Counted from the first letter of the stretch, positions 31,925 through 43,844 are shown. The stretch: DNA of 64,000 bases from Dendrophyllia cribrosa (GCA_024195265.1 JAJLRJ010000002.1:52320043-52384042), one strand, 5' to 3'. The notes: generated by a model from the sequence alone, not told the origin. Made by a program: numbers and translations.

Positions 31925-32290
31925 TTAAACCAGGTTAGACAGTCATGGAGTAGCGTGCACCCCTCCAGGACACTTTGTGATGGCAGCCATGGAGTAGCGT
32001 GCACCCGCCCAGGACACTTTGTGATGCCAGTCATGGAGTAGCGTGCAACCCCCTAGGACACTTTGTGATGCCAGTCATGGAGTAGCGTGCCACCCCCAGG
32101 ACACTTTGTGATGCCAGTCATGGAGTAGCGTAACACCCGCCCAGGACACATTGTGATGCCATTCATGGAGTAGCGTGCTACCCCTCCAGGACACTTTGTG
32201 AAGCCAGTCATGGAGTAGCATGCCACTCTCCGAGGACACTTTGTGATGCCAGTCATAGAGTAGCGTGCACTTTGTGATGCCAGTCATGGC
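31925..32290 (+). repeat. ~44-bp minisatellite, block 1 (about 8 copies)
   Basis: The unit contains AGGACACTTTGTGATGCCAG and TCATGGAGTAGCGTGCACCC. The same unit forms the larger block at 34262-36003. Between copies a variable C-rich spacer changes the unit length. Confidence 0.95.
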
Positions 32291-32366
32291 ATCGCCCGGA
32301 ATGCCATTGTCTTTCGCAACATGTAATTACAGTGCCCAGTTTCTTGATGCGCAGCATAATTATTTA

Positions 32367-32527
32367 CATACAGCTATTTCAATTAACGTTGTCGGATGAA
32401 AAAGGCGAAAAGCCAAGACCGCAAGGTAGTATGGGATTTTATTCAATGGATTTTAACCCTAACCCATACTACCTTGCTGTCTTGGCTTTAAGCTTTCATC
32501 CGTCAACGTTTATTGAAATAGCTGTAT
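32367..32527. mobile_element. foldback MITE
   Basis: Arms of about 75 nt: left ACAGCTATTTCAATTAACGT... GATGAAAAAGGCGAAAAGCC... GGTAGTATGGG; right CCCATACTACC... GGCTTTAAGCTTTCATC... ACGTTTATTGAAATAGCTGT. The spacer is about 25 nt. It has no coding. Confidence 0.8.
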
Positions 32528-32564
32528 ACAGAACCAGTCGGTTGTATTTGGTCAACAGAATAAG

Positions 32565-33965
32565 CTTGATGCGTGATGCAAATCCCAAGGTGTGATAAAG
32601 TTAACAATCGTGCTGTAATGTAAGGCGGGCCGCGCTCTTTTCAAAGCATTTTGCCAACAAATTTGTGTGCGGCAAGATTTTCATTTTGACTCGTTAGGTT
32701 CGCAATGGTCAGAGTACGATGGCAAAAACATTTTCCGCAGAACATGGTTTTCAGTTAAAAGCCTTGCCAAATAGCGAGCGTGAATCACGGGTCACTCGCT
32801 TGTAAGTTGCGCTTTGTTTCTCGTGCTCTTTACAAAGCGTTTTGCAGTCCAGATCTAGACGCGCTCTTTTACTTGATAGGTTAACGTCGTTCAGACCTAG
32901 AGTACATTAACTGAGGTTTTAAAAAATATATAGGTCTTTCTATTTGCCGGACAATGAGAAATGTGAAATAAATGATGGCTTCTCTTTGAAATCCTAACTT
33001 GAACAAGCAAAAGGCAAGCGCCTGCATCTCACGATCGAGGGAACATTGTTTGTGTTGAGATAATTATTCAAATTTGAATCCGTTTCCCGGTCTCGTGGGA
33101 GTTCGTAGGAAGACATTTTGGGAATACTCTTGTCTCTAGTCTCTTGGCAGATTCAACTGCTGTCAGTTACACGGTTTGGTGCGTGATGTAAATCCCAAGG
33201 TGTGATTAAGTTAACAATCGTGCTGTAATTAAAGGCGGGCCGCGCTCATTTCAAAGCATTTTGTCAACAAATTCGTGTGCGGCAAAATGTTTTTTTTTTA
33301 ATCTTTATATTCGCAATGGTTAGAGCGCGATGGCAAAAACATTTTCCGCAGAAGAAGGTTTTCAGTTAAAAGCGTTGCCAAATAGCGAGCGCGATGCGCG
33401 AGTCACTCGCTTGTTCGTTACGCTTTTTTACTCGCGCTCTTTACAGACCTTTAATATGGCGGACCGACTGAAGAGGCTCGAAGGTCGAAATTTTTTATCA
33501 AACGATCGCGTATTAACAGTGTTTAAATCGTTTTAAAGTGATTTTAAGTGCGTCGAATGTCTATAAAAGACGTGATGTCCTATTTTTCTCGCTCTTTACA
33601 GAGCGTCAGTTGTCAACAAATTCGTGTGCGGCAAGATTTCGATTTTGACTCGTTAGATTCGCAATGGTCAGAGTACGATGGCAAAAACATTTTCCGCAGA
33701 ACATGGTTTTCAGTTAAAATATTTGCCAAATAGCGAGCGCGATGCGCGGGTTACTCGCTTGTTCGTTACACTTTTTTACTCGCGCTCTTTACAGAACTTT
33801 AATGTGGTGGATGACTGAAGAGGGTCGAAGGTCGAAATTTTTTATCAAACGATCGCGTTTTAACAGTGTTTAGATCGTTTTAAAGTGATTTTAAGTGCGT
33901 CGAATGTCTATAAAAAACGTGATGTTCTATTCTTCTCGCTTTTTACAGAGCGTCTTCTCAACAAA
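32565..33965 (+). repeat. three-copy diverged duplication (32565-32850, 33180-33590, 33590-33965)
   Basis: All copies carry AACAAATT(C/T)GTGTGCGGCA and, for the first three occurrences, GATGGCAAAAACATTTTCCG followed by CAGAA and TTTTCAGTTAAAA. The last two share AACGATCGCGT.TTAACAGTGT and TTTAAAGTGATTTTAAGTGC. A first partial frame (VRQDFDFDSLDSQWSEYDG) recurs in the copies but has stops. The block lies between the two minisatellite blocks. Confidence 0.75.
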
Positions 33966-34261
33966 TTCGTGTGCGGCAAGATTTCCATTTTGACTCGTTA
34001 GAATTTTAGATCGCGATTCGATAGTAGTTGTCCAAATCTCAGGGAAATAAAAAGGGCCTTAAATGATTCCTTAACACCTCTTCTGAAAAAGCCAGGGTGA
34101 ACCTAACCGCCAAAGTACTTAGTTTTTTGTTATAGAGTAAAACATACACCTTGTTTCGCCATTTTCTCCCATTTTCTTTGTAATTTGGCTCTTTTGTCAG
34201 ACGGAAGCTTTTCAAATTTAGCGCTCTGGACCGTAAGAAGGTCCCGGATATGTCGCTGTAT

Positions 34262-36003
34262 TCTCGGCGGTGACACTTTGTGATGCCAGTCAAGGAGAAG
34301 CGTGCCACCTTCCAGGACACTTTGTGATGGCAGCCATGGAGTAGCGTGCCACCACCCGGGACACTTTGTGATGGCAGCCATGGAGTAGCGTGCACCCCTC
34401 AGGATACTTTGTGATGCCAGTCATAGAGTAGCGTGCACCCGCCCAGGACACTTTGTGATGCCAGTCATGGACTAGCGTGCCACCCCCAAGGACACTTTGT
34501 GATGTCAGTCATGGAGTAGGGTGCAACCCTCTGGGACACTTTGTGATGCCAGTCATGGAGTAGGGTGCAACCCTCTGGGACACTTTGTGATGCCAGTCAT
34601 GGAGTAGGGTGCAACCCTCTGGGACACTTTGTGATGCCAGTCATGGAGTAGCGTTCACCCCCCCAGGACACTTTGTGATGCCAGTCATGGAGTAGCGTTC
34701 ACCCACCCCCAGGACACTTTGTGATGCCACTCATGGAGTAGCGTTCACCCCCCCCAGACGCTTTGTGATGCCAGTCATGGAGTAGCGTTCACCCCCCCCA
34801 GGACGCTTTGTGATGCCAGTCATGGAGAAGCGTTCACCCCCCCCCCCCCCCCCCAGGACGCTTTGTGATGCCAGTCATGGAGTAGCGTTCACCCACCCCC
34901 CCCCCCCCCCCCCAGGACGCTTTGTGATGCCAGTCATGGAGTAGCGTTCACCCACCCCCAGGACACTTTGTGATGCCAGTCATGGAGTAGCGTTCACCCC
35001 CCCCAGGACGCTTTGTGATGCCAGTCATGGAGTAGCGTTCACCCCCCCCAGGACGCTTTGTGATGCCAGTCATGGAGTAGCGTTCACTCCCCCAGGACGC
35101 TTTGTGATGCCAGTCATGGAGTAGCGTTCACCTCCCCAGGACACTTTGTGATGCCAGTCATGGAGTAGCGTTCACCCCCCCCAGGACGCTTTGTGATGCC
35201 AGTCATGGAGTAGCGTTCACCCACCCCCTCCCCCCCCCCAGGACGCTTTGTGATGCCAGTCATGGAGTAGCGTTCACCCCCCCCCCCCCCCCAGACGCTT
35301 TGTGATGCCAGTCATGGAGTAGCGTTCACCCCGCCCAGGACACTTTGTGATGCCAGTCATGGAGTAGCGTTCACCCACCCCCAGGACACTTTGTGATGCC
35401 AGTCATGGAGTAGCGTTCACCCCCCCCAGGACGCTTTGTGATGCCAGTCATGGAGTAGCGTTCACCCCCCCCCAGGACGCTTTGTGATGCCAGTCATGGA
35501 GTAGCGTTCACTCCCCCAGGACGCTTTGTGATGCCAGTCATGGAGTAGCGTTCACCTCCCCAGGACACTTTGTGATGCCAGTCATGGAGTAGCGTTAACC
35601 CCCCCCCCCCCCCCCCCCAGGACACTTTGTGATGCCAGTCATGGAGTAGCGTTCACCCCCCCCAGGACACTTTGTGATGCCAGTCATGGAGTAGCGTTCA
35701 CCCCCCCAGGACACTTTGTAATGCCAGTCATGGAGTAGCGTTCACCCCCCCAGGACACTTTGTGATGCCAGTCATGGAGTAGCGTTCACCCCCCCCAGGA
35801 CACTTTGTGATGCTAGTCATGGAGTAGTGTGCACCCCCCAGGACACTTTGTGATGCCAGTCATGGAGTAGCGTACCATCCCCCAGGACACTTTGTGATGT
35901 CAGTCATGGAGTAGCGTACCATCCCCCAGGACACTTTGTGATGTCAGTCATGGAGTAGCGTGCACCCCCTAAGACACTTTGTGATGCCAGTCATGGAGTA
36001 GCG
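34262..36003 (+). repeat. ~44-bp minisatellite, block 2 (about 39 copies)
   Basis: Same unit as block 1. Here most copies read GTAGCGTTCACC, and the C spacer between CACC and AGGAC(A/G)C varies from 3 to about 20 nt, so length variation lies almost entirely in the homopolymer. Higher-order structure is visible: the run of variants at 34935-35160 repeats at 35350-35580. Confidence 0.97.
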
Positions 36004-36009
36004 AGGCGG

Positions 36010-37375
36010 GCAGTTATAGTAATAGCTGATCGACAGCAAAAGAGTCACCCATCAGTTCCGCAGGCGCAAACATTTCATGTACAACGGAATAATTTTATAT
36101 TATTCCGCGATACATTTACTTATGGGAGCAACTGGTGAGGTTCATCTAAGAACCGAAACTCGAGTCTTGTAGTTGTTTAAGAAAACGTAAGAATTCACTA
36201 GCATCCGTGAGATTTTCAAAACAGATCACCATATCTGTACAATTATGCCATGTCAGGATGCAATAACGCCATGATGAAACAACGGAGGTTCTTCAAACTC
36301 CAAGAAACACTACTCAAAAACATGTCATGATTCCAATTGAGACACGGCGGCTTCAGACTTTTATCTTAGACGCATACATCCGTAATAAAGATCCACTTTC
36401 TCACAAGACTTAGACACTAAATTACGGGCTGGGAGATTGACTGACACTAGCATATTCATAACAAAAACTGCAGCCGTTCACTACTTATCTTGCAACAGAA
36501 GTAAGCCAAAGAAGCCCTAACATATGCCAAGAGAGCTAGCATAACGAAGGCATAGAGAAACAGTAATTCTATAAATGGCTACACAGCATGAAAACCTCCT
36601 GTCATTTAAGAGATTTATATCCCAAAGATCATCAAAGAGTCAAACAATACAAATCGAGCATGCAAAACTGGGACAAATTGATAATAATGACTAACAATTC
36701 TATTTTGGTGATCTAAAGGGAACAAATATCTCGAAGACCTTCTTGGCAAAGCAATTCTAAAGGCTTCTTTATACTTTTTGTTGCGACTAGCGGGAGTCGT
36801 GTTTGGCCTGTCACCTTTATAATACGGAACTCTTCCGATATTTGTTTGTCTTTCTCACGATTTACTTTGTTGGGCTAAGGGTCTAAGGGTTAGAGAGGAA
36901 TGTTATGCTCGGGCAAGCAGGAGAGTAACGATAGAAAGCCACTTAATGATTTCAACTCCAAATTTGAAAAAAAATGGAATTTCTGGCGTTTGAGTCGCTA
37001 CGAATTAGCCTGAAATGTAATATTTCTGCGTCACGATAGCGACAGGGCCTGGGCCCTGTTAGTTTGGATGCCAGTACATTAGGGGTAATTTTATGGATGT
37101 ATATAAGCTGTGTATAGCACATGGGATGTCATTCTAGGCCGACACCGCTTTCTCCGATCAGCTTTTAATTTTTTTTTTAATTGTATAGCCACGTAGGAAG
37201 GGCTGCTAATTGCTGGAGCTTGAGCCTTGGTTCCTACTCAGATTTCCTGTCAATTTTTTCCCTTAGGAGTTTATGGCAGGTTTTTTCTGGCCTTTGTGTA
37301 CCCACAGTGGTATTGTGCGTGGTTGCTCAGCTCCGTTTAGGTGTCTTACTGTGATGGCAATTATTGGCCAGCGTA
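36010..37375. other. intergenic, nothing recognised
   Basis: No supported exon or element. Confidence 0.4.
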
Positions 37376-37379
37376 GTTA

Positions 37380-37605
37380 TCGATAGATATGTTATACTGT
37401 ATACATTGTATACTAAGGCTCGGTGTAGCTTTATTTAGTGTGTACGTAGTCCCGGTGTTCAATGTAACTTTATTTACTGTATACATAGTCCCAGTGCTCA
37501 GTGTAGCTTTATTTACTGTATACATACTTTATTTACTGTATACATAGTCACGGTGCTCAGTGTAACTTTATTTACTGTGTACATAGTCCCGGTGCTCGGC
37601 CGAAA
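37380..37605 (+). repeat. ~45-bp minisatellite, about 5 copies
   Basis: The unit contains CGGTGCTCAGTGTA(G/A)CTTTAT and TTACTGTATACATAGTCC. One copy is shortened to 22 bp. Confidence 0.85.
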
Positions 37606-38279
37606 CCTGCAAAATAAACCTATTGGCGTATTTACTGTCTGTTGCGTAGTGTAGCAGAAATAAAGTTATTAGTGTAGCAATTTTCGAATTAGTGATACAA
37701 TTTACATTTTATGTGCCTTTTTAGCTAAATTTTGGATAAAAAAGAAATTATTAAATTACTTAATTAAGAGTGACTTTCCCTAAATACCAACTATAGCCGT
37801 GCAAGATAGAAAAATCGACATCGCCCAAACTTTGCCACAATAAAGACCTTAGAAAACTATTTCAGAAAATATAGGTTTCAGCTGTTTTGGATTTATATAT
37901 TCCAAGCAGGACAATATTTTAATATTTACCCTTGCCATGGGCCTCAGACAGGCGAAAAATGCCCTTTTTAGTTGGCCTCGTGTGCAAAATTTAAAAGAGG
38001 CTGGATCACTATTTCACTACTTTAAAATCCAGCGATCCTTTCTTTACCTTTTGCCGTTATTAGAATGTAATAATATTTCAACTACAATTTTTGGGAATTT
38101 TTTTAAGTTACCGTTAGAAACGGTGTTTTTAAAAGTGTCAAAATTGGCTAACTTTAGAAACAAAAATCACTACCTGGTACATGGATTTTGAACTCAAGTT
38201 AACATTCTAATAAAACAGCAACTCTAGTTCTATTGAAATATGAAATAAAATTTTAGGGCAATTAAAACTGCGAAGTTTG

Positions 38280-38832
38280 ACAGCCAAAAACATTCACGCT
38301 ACTTGATCGAAATTGGAGAATGTTGACCATCAACAACAGTCGTATCGCCAGCCGATAAAATTGAATTGCCCTAGTGTTTTTTATATTTTCTTCACGCAGA
38401 TCCTTCTCGTACCACTTTATGGCCATATTTAGGTTTTGCTGGTAAAATGCATCCTCTGTGGCTTCGAAAAAGTTATATTCCTTTAGTCGTTTCTCAGGAA
38501 AATTAAGACAAATCGCTTTATACTCTGTTTACAACCAAGAATTATCGCCGATAAACCCTTGTGAATCTCTTCATCTTCACTACTTTCTTAGGGCATCTTT
38601 TTATATGATAACATAAGACATAAAAGTAAAACAAAACGAAAGTAAAGCGGGACTCACCTTTGATTTCTTTGGGTCAAGAACGATACAAGAACGTCGAGAA
38701 AACAAAGTCCGTTCATCGCCGTGCCGAGCGTGACATCATTGCGAGGCACCGTGACAAGTTTTACAAAGTCCCAGATCACCAGCTCTGTCACGTCAACATT
38801 TCGTACATCGAAGGTGGAAAACGAGTAGTCTC
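38280..38832 (-). CDS. unidentified two-exon coding segment in the left arm
   Basis: Exon 1 (38832-38658, 175 nt) lies between a CTCAG acceptor and a consensus donor (AAAG|GTGAGT) and is open (includes FDVRNVDVTELVIWDF and NGLCFLDVLVSFLTQRNQ). Further left an open stretch follows an AG (about 38495-38290): EKRLKEYNFFEATEDAFYQQ, then NLNMAIKWYEKDLREENI, then IQFYRLAIRLLLMVNILQ. Both have protein-like composition. No family is recognised. The right arm has the same two pieces on the plus strand, but the second is frameshifted there, so this arm is the better-preserved copy. The opposite strand of exon 1 is also open, so strand is not certain. Confidence 0.35.
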
Positions 38833-39211
38833 CTGAGCATTTATTAGTAAACATTTATTTATTAGCAAAATTCTTGGCAATGTAATTCTGTCACGTAACA
38901 TTGAATTCATTGCAATAACTGTGAGTCATTCTTACAACTGTGAGTTTTGTGCTGCTGCACTTGTCTTACATTTCGTTTCTGGTATTGTACCCCTACAAGT
39001 TTAGGAACATCTTTGTTTCGGAATTTCGTCTGCAGCCAGGGTTCTGAATATCAAAAAAAGTTGATGGGAAACCTTTACTCCAGAACAATAATCTAGCTAA
39101 TACTTCGGTGGTAGTGGTTTAACAAAAGAAACGGCAAACTGTTCCTTACGGCAGAAAAACAGAAACAGAAGCAAAAACAAATAAAATAAAATAAAAGTGG
39201 AATATAATAGT

Positions 39212-39252
39212 GCCCAATATTTCGCTTTGCAAAAAAAAGCTTCTTCAGGGGC
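39212..39252 (-). ncRNA. hammerhead ribozyme, complete core
   Basis: On the minus strand: stem I GCCC, core CTGAAGA, stem II A-GCTTT...AAAGC, core GAAA, two-pair stem III TA/TA-like, cleavage triplet ATT (NUH), stem I GGGC. Stem I can extend past a three-base bulge (AGTG.../CACT). All invariant core positions are present. It lies directly downstream of Penelope coding, the known setting of such ribozymes. Confidence 0.7.
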
Positions 39253-39660
39253 TAGCACTATAAATGATTATAAAACCGTTATACAAGTGGTTTTGAAAAA
39301 ATAACGAATAACAAAAACAATAAATATGATAGGTGGAGGGTTTGACGGGTAATAAACTAAACTGACTAGTGATGAGAAAGTTAATGAAGTTCGTCGCGTC
39401 TGTTGATTCCAAGTGGTTCTAACGTCTTTGCTTTATCTATGAGAAATGCTTCACGCGCTTTTCGTACAAAGTCTTAGCTATTACTTAATAACTCAAGTGG
39501 TATAAGTTGCATATCCTTAGTAGAGTGTCCCGGTAGATTAAAGTGTTCTGATATAGGAGTAGGGCAGCTGAGGTGATGTGGATTCTCTACAGAGCGGCGA
39601 TGTTCACCAAAGCGAACAACTTTGGAGAACAACTTTGAACACCTTTGGAGAGAAATGTGT
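39212..39660 (-). mobile_element. Penelope-like element end: GIY-YIG C-terminus plus hammerhead
   Basis: On the minus strand, coding pieces read PHHLSCPTPISEHFNLPGHS, then STKDMQLIPLELLSNS, then RKAREAFLIDKAKTLEPLGI, matching the region after the GIY-YIG motif in the copy at 15987-16642. One stop breaks it (after LLSNS). The GIY-YIG motif itself and the reverse transcriptase are absent. A hammerhead motif follows downstream. It lies in the loop of the large inverted repeat. Confidence 0.7.
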
Positions 39661-39977
39661 AATCAGAATAAGACTTTGCAGCCAAAATATGCTTGGTATG
39701 TTCTTCCAACCTTACTGTATAAATTGAACAATTTTTGTTTCTAAAACACGCCAGATTAAAATCGCGAAATTTCGTTCTTTTCCTTTTTCGAGAGAGGGGC
39801 AATTCTTGAAAGGGGACAAAAAAGAATTGCAGGCTTAATGGCTTTTGAATATTTCGTTCCCAAAGAATAAAATCCTAAGCCGGATACCCCTCACAACAGT
39901 TGCATGCTTTTATAAGGTCTTCTAACATAGAAAGATAAGGTGCTTTCCTTCGCCCTTTGATGTGCGCTATTTCCACG

Positions 39978-40640
39978 TCAAAACAGTGCGAAGCATTAAT
40001 AAACTGAGTTGTTGCAGTTTACGTGACTGGAACATGTCACATAAGTTAAACATGTCAAACACAATTGGGTGCGTCAAGGCCACTTCTTTCAGGACAGTTG
40101 AACGGACATGTTCATTTGCCGCTTCTTCTTCAGCTGCTATTGTGTCTTCGTCCTGTTCTTCGTGGTCGGATTCACGTTGTATGTGTCGCTGTTTTGACGC
40201 TCTTCTTCTTCTCGCTAAACCGTGTGGTTTTCTTGCTCCATCTTAGAGCCCATCCTTCCGGTGGTGCTTCAGTTATTGTTGTTAGACTTGGAAGCGGCAT
40301 ACCTTCCAGAGTTGGGGGAGGAGCACTTCCATCACCTTGCAGCTTTTCGTAATACATGTACATGGCTTTTGCCTTGTCCATAGGTGTCTCTTTAACAGGG
40401 CGCAACTCACATTTCTCGTAGAACAAATGATTTTCTAAAGCCGAGTGACGCGTGTATGCCCTTATGCAACCATCCTTTGGACAGGAAAATAGTGGATTTG
40501 CCACAGAATCTATTACGGCTTTTACAGAAACTTCTTCGTCGACCTCTACATTATTCACAACCACCTCGTTTTGAGAGCCAGTTTTCTTCTGGGGACTTCT
40601 CGGTATAATCTCATTGCCAGTTTCAAAGGGAAGAAAGAAT
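39978..40640 (-). pseudogene. C2H2-type zinc-finger protein relic, internally deleted
   Basis: Read leftward, one frame runs from about 40630 to 40172: an acidic stretch (NVEVDEEVSVKAVIDSVANP), one zinc-finger-like motif (CPKDGC...H...C; the last His is replaced), then MDKAKAMYMYYEKLQG and PPEGWALRWSKKTTRFSEKK. In another frame, 40165-39978 reads EEQDEDTIAAEEEAANEHVR then THPIVFDMFNLCDMF up to a stop. This order (finger, 'GWAL' segment, 'RF.EKQK' segment, acidic C-terminus) matches a C2H2 protein type common in corals and molluscs. A region between the two pieces is missing and the frame shifts, so it is probably a broken or retrocopied gene. Confidence 0.5.
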
Positions 40641-40990
40641 GTAGAGGTCGACGAAGAAGTTTATGTAAAAGCCGAACTGGATTGTCCCGCCCCCCGGCGG
40701 TAAATCCACCATTTTGGAAGGTTGGTAGCTTTATTGTTCTGGAGTAAAGGTTTCCCATCAACTTTTTTTTTATATTGAGAACCCTGGCTGCAGACGAAAT
40801 TCCGAAACAAAGATGTTCCTAAACTTGTAGGGGTACAATACCAGAAACGAAATGTAAGACAAGTGCAGCAGCACAAAACTCACAGTTGTAAGAATGACTC
40901 ACAGTTATTGCAATGAATTCAATGTTACGTGCTTTAAACAAAATTACATTGCCAAGAATTTTACTAATAAATGTTTAGACAGTAGCTCAG

Positions 40991-41475
40991 GAGACTACTC
41001 GTTTTCCACCTTCGATGTACGAAATGTTGACGTGACAGAGCTGGTGATCTGGGACTTTGTAAAACTTGTCACGGTGCCTCGAAATGCTGTCACGCTCGGC
41101 ACGGCGATGAACGGACTTTGTTTTCTCGACGTTCTTGTATCGTTCTTGACCCAAAGAAATCAAAGGTGAGTCCCGCTTTACTTTCGTTTTGTTTTATTTT
41201 TATGTCTTATGTTATCATATAAGAAGATGCCCTAAGAAAGTAGTGAAGATCTGGAAGATGAAGAGATTCACAAGGGTTTATCGGCGATAATTCTTGGTTG
41301 TAAACGAAGTATAAAGCGATTTGTCTTAATTTGCATGAGAAACGACTAAAGGAATATAACTTTTTCGAAGCCACAGAGGATACATTTTACCAGCAAAACC
41401 TAAATATGGCCGTAAAGTGGTACGAGAAAGGTCTCCTTGAAGAAAATATAATAAAACACTAGGGCAATTCAATTT
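40991..41475 (+). pseudogene. right-arm copy of the unidentified two-exon segment
   Basis: Exon 1 (40991-41165) keeps its CTCAG acceptor and GTGAGT donor and is open. The second piece (41335-41460; NFFEATEDTFYQQNLNMAVK) is interrupted by a stop because AATATAAAA reads AATATAATAAAA compared with the left arm. Hence this arm's copy is the damaged one. Confidence 0.4.
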
Positions 41476-42072
41476 TACCGGCGGGCGATACGACTGTTGT
41501 TGATGGTCAACATTCTCCAATTTCGATCAAGTAGCGTGAATGTTTTTGGCTGTCAAACTTCGCAGTTTTAATTGCCCCAAAATTTTATTTCATATTTCAA
41601 TAGAACTAGAGTTGCTGTTTTATTAGAATGTTAACTTGAGTTCAAAATCCATGTACCAGGTAGTGATTTTTGTTTCTAAAGTTAGCCAATTTTGACACTT
41701 TTAAAAACACCGTTTCTAACGGTAACTTAAAAAAATTCCCAAAAATTGTAGTTGAAATATTATTACATTCTAATAATGGCAAAAGGTAAAGAAAGGATCG
41801 CTGGATTCTAAAGTAGTGAAATAGTGATCCAGCCTCTTTTAAATTTTGCACACGAGGCCAACTAAAAAGGGCATTTTTCGCCTGTCTGAGGCCTCTGGCA
41901 AGGGTAAATATTAAAATATTGTCCTGCTTGGAATATATAAATCCAAAACAGCTGAAACCTATATTTTCTAAAATAGATTTCTAAGGTCTTTATTGTGGCA
42001 AAGTTTGGGCGATTTCGATTTTCCTATTTTGCACGGCTATAGTTGGTATTTAGGGAAAGTCTCTCTTAATTA

Positions 42073-42165
42073 TTAACAGTCAATTAACTGACAACTGAAA
42101 AATGGCCTTAAATTTAACTGACAACTTACAAATGGCCAAAATTTTAACTGACAACTGACATTTGT
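42073..42165 (+). repeat. short tandem repeat, three ~31-bp units
   Basis: TTAACTGACAACT(G/T)A.AAATGGCC recurs three times just outside the right arm of the large inverted repeat. Confidence 0.7.
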
Positions 42166-42174
42166 ACACCCCCA

Positions 42175-42965
42175 TCCAGACCCTCTTTAATGACACTTTG
42201 TACTTTTAAGACGTCATCAGGTAAGTGATAGCACCCTCTCTTCACAACACACAATAGCTGTAAACTAGTAGTAATCATAGATTATAGTGCGTCTCCTTAT
42301 CCCGTGGCACCTCGTTTTGACCTAGTACCTCAGTTTCATGAATTAATTCAGCCACTGCTTTAAAGGGCTATGTCGCGAGATATGTCACGCAGGCAAAAAC
42401 GTCGGGCCGACATCAAACAAATTCATGCTATCGCCGTGGGATCGGGCAAAATCCTACCGTGCTGTGTACTCCGAAAGGTCTCAGATTTTTCCGACATATA
42501 AATAGTATATTAGTCTTGATCTTTATTCGCAAATGCGCCCGATACAGGCGCAATTTCGAGCAATGTAAAGTTAATCTGCGTTCGCCTGGCGCGGCCGGTC
42601 AGTGAATTATTAGTACAAGACATACAGCGAATTGCACCGTACCGTAGAACATCGCGAAGAACGACGTCGGTGTTTAGGTGAAAGCTTCCCAAATCAGACA
42701 GAGAACCACAGCAAAATCAAGATAGAACATTCAAAACATACCAGAACGGTAGCGAGGAAAATTCTATAACTTCTTGCTTGATTCTAAAGAGACCCAACAA
42801 CTTACTTGGTCCGGAGAAGAACCTTCGTCCAACTTTTCCACTGCGTACTTTTAGTTGGCATTGAAATATTGAGCCGTACGATTCCAAAATCGGGAAAATA
42901 TCCGAAAGTAAATCAAGACAAATAGATTATTCACATGTGACATTTCGGAACCCCAGCTCCCCAGG
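42175..42965. other. intergenic, nothing recognised
   Basis: No supported exon or named repeat. Confidence 0.4.
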
Positions 42966-42974
42966 ATGATGCCT

Positions 42975-43165
42975 GATTTCCACGCGCTGGGAATGCTGGA
43001 TACTATTATGACGTTTCAAGATGGCGCAGATTTGGTACCGACACTTTTCTCGATTCGTTCCGCCTAGACGACGCGCTAAGCATGCTGGATACTTTTGTGA
43101 CGTTTCAAGATGGCGCAGATTTGGTACCGACACTTTTCTCGATTCGTTCCGCCTAGCCGACAAGA
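42975..43165 (+). repeat. ~92-bp tandem duplication
   Basis: Two copies of GATGGCGCAGATTTGGTACC and ACACTTTTCTCGATTCGTTC, each preceded by ATGCTGGATACT and TGACGTTTCAA. Reading frames crossing both copies are not otherwise supported. Confidence 0.8.
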
Positions 43166-43844
43166 TTAGGAAGCGTCTCCTTCGTCGACGCAATTACACA
43201 ATTGCAATTGGAGTACAGCTGCTGAAAACAGTTTGCGCGCGCTCTAGAGAAATAGATCGACATGGCGTCTATAGATCGTTTTTATTCACGTAAGCAGTTT
43301 ATTTATGGCTTTAAGAGCAACACCAGAATTAAGATATCGCAGAGAATGTCAAATGAAACGACTTGGCAAATTTTTGAAGCACGACGATCTTTAAAAACGG
43401 ACGTTATGTGGAAAAATATATTTACAAAATTAGAGGAGTTTGTATGCGTCCGCTATATTGGTGTACCGGAGCTATGAAGAGCGCTGCGTGTTCCTATATG
43501 CCAGGAATCCTGAGGTTTGTCCCATTGTTTGGATGCCCCTTGTGCCGGCCCAGCCGCTGGATCCCCTTGAGCCGTCCGTTTTTCCTGGATGACTGCTTAT
43601 TTTGAGATTTGACTTTTCGTGTACCCACCTGATTTAATAAAGTTTATCCTTCCCTCTGTGTTTCCAGATTTCTGACTCCCTGTGTTCTCAGGTTGTTTTA
43701 AAATATAAAAACCACCCCATATTTGCATCCTAGCTTTAGAACAGTCTGCAAACTGAGTGCTAATACTTGTTTTTGTTTCGCACATGCAGGAGCTCAGTCC
43801 CGGGTGTGTGTGTGGGGGGTTACTCTGCAAATGTTTGGGCGGGG

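Larger units (their letters stand above)
37760..42072. repeat. large inverted repeat: arms ~1.33 kb (37760-39092 and 40730-42072), loop ~1.64 kb
   Basis: Outer ends align at TAATTAAGAG.GACTTTCCCT and inner ends at CCAGAACAATA / TATTGTTCTGG. The arms differ by scattered substitutions and small indels. Each arm carries the same candidate exons. The loop holds a Penelope end and a C2H2 gene relic. No convincing target duplication was found, so it may be a transposon with very long inverted ends or a segmental inverted duplication. Confidence 0.85.

Noticed and set aside
34262..36003. Regular repeats with short variable spacers resembling a CRISPR array
   Set aside because: The spacers are only poly(C) length variants, the context is eukaryotic, and there are no cas genes; it is a minisatellite.
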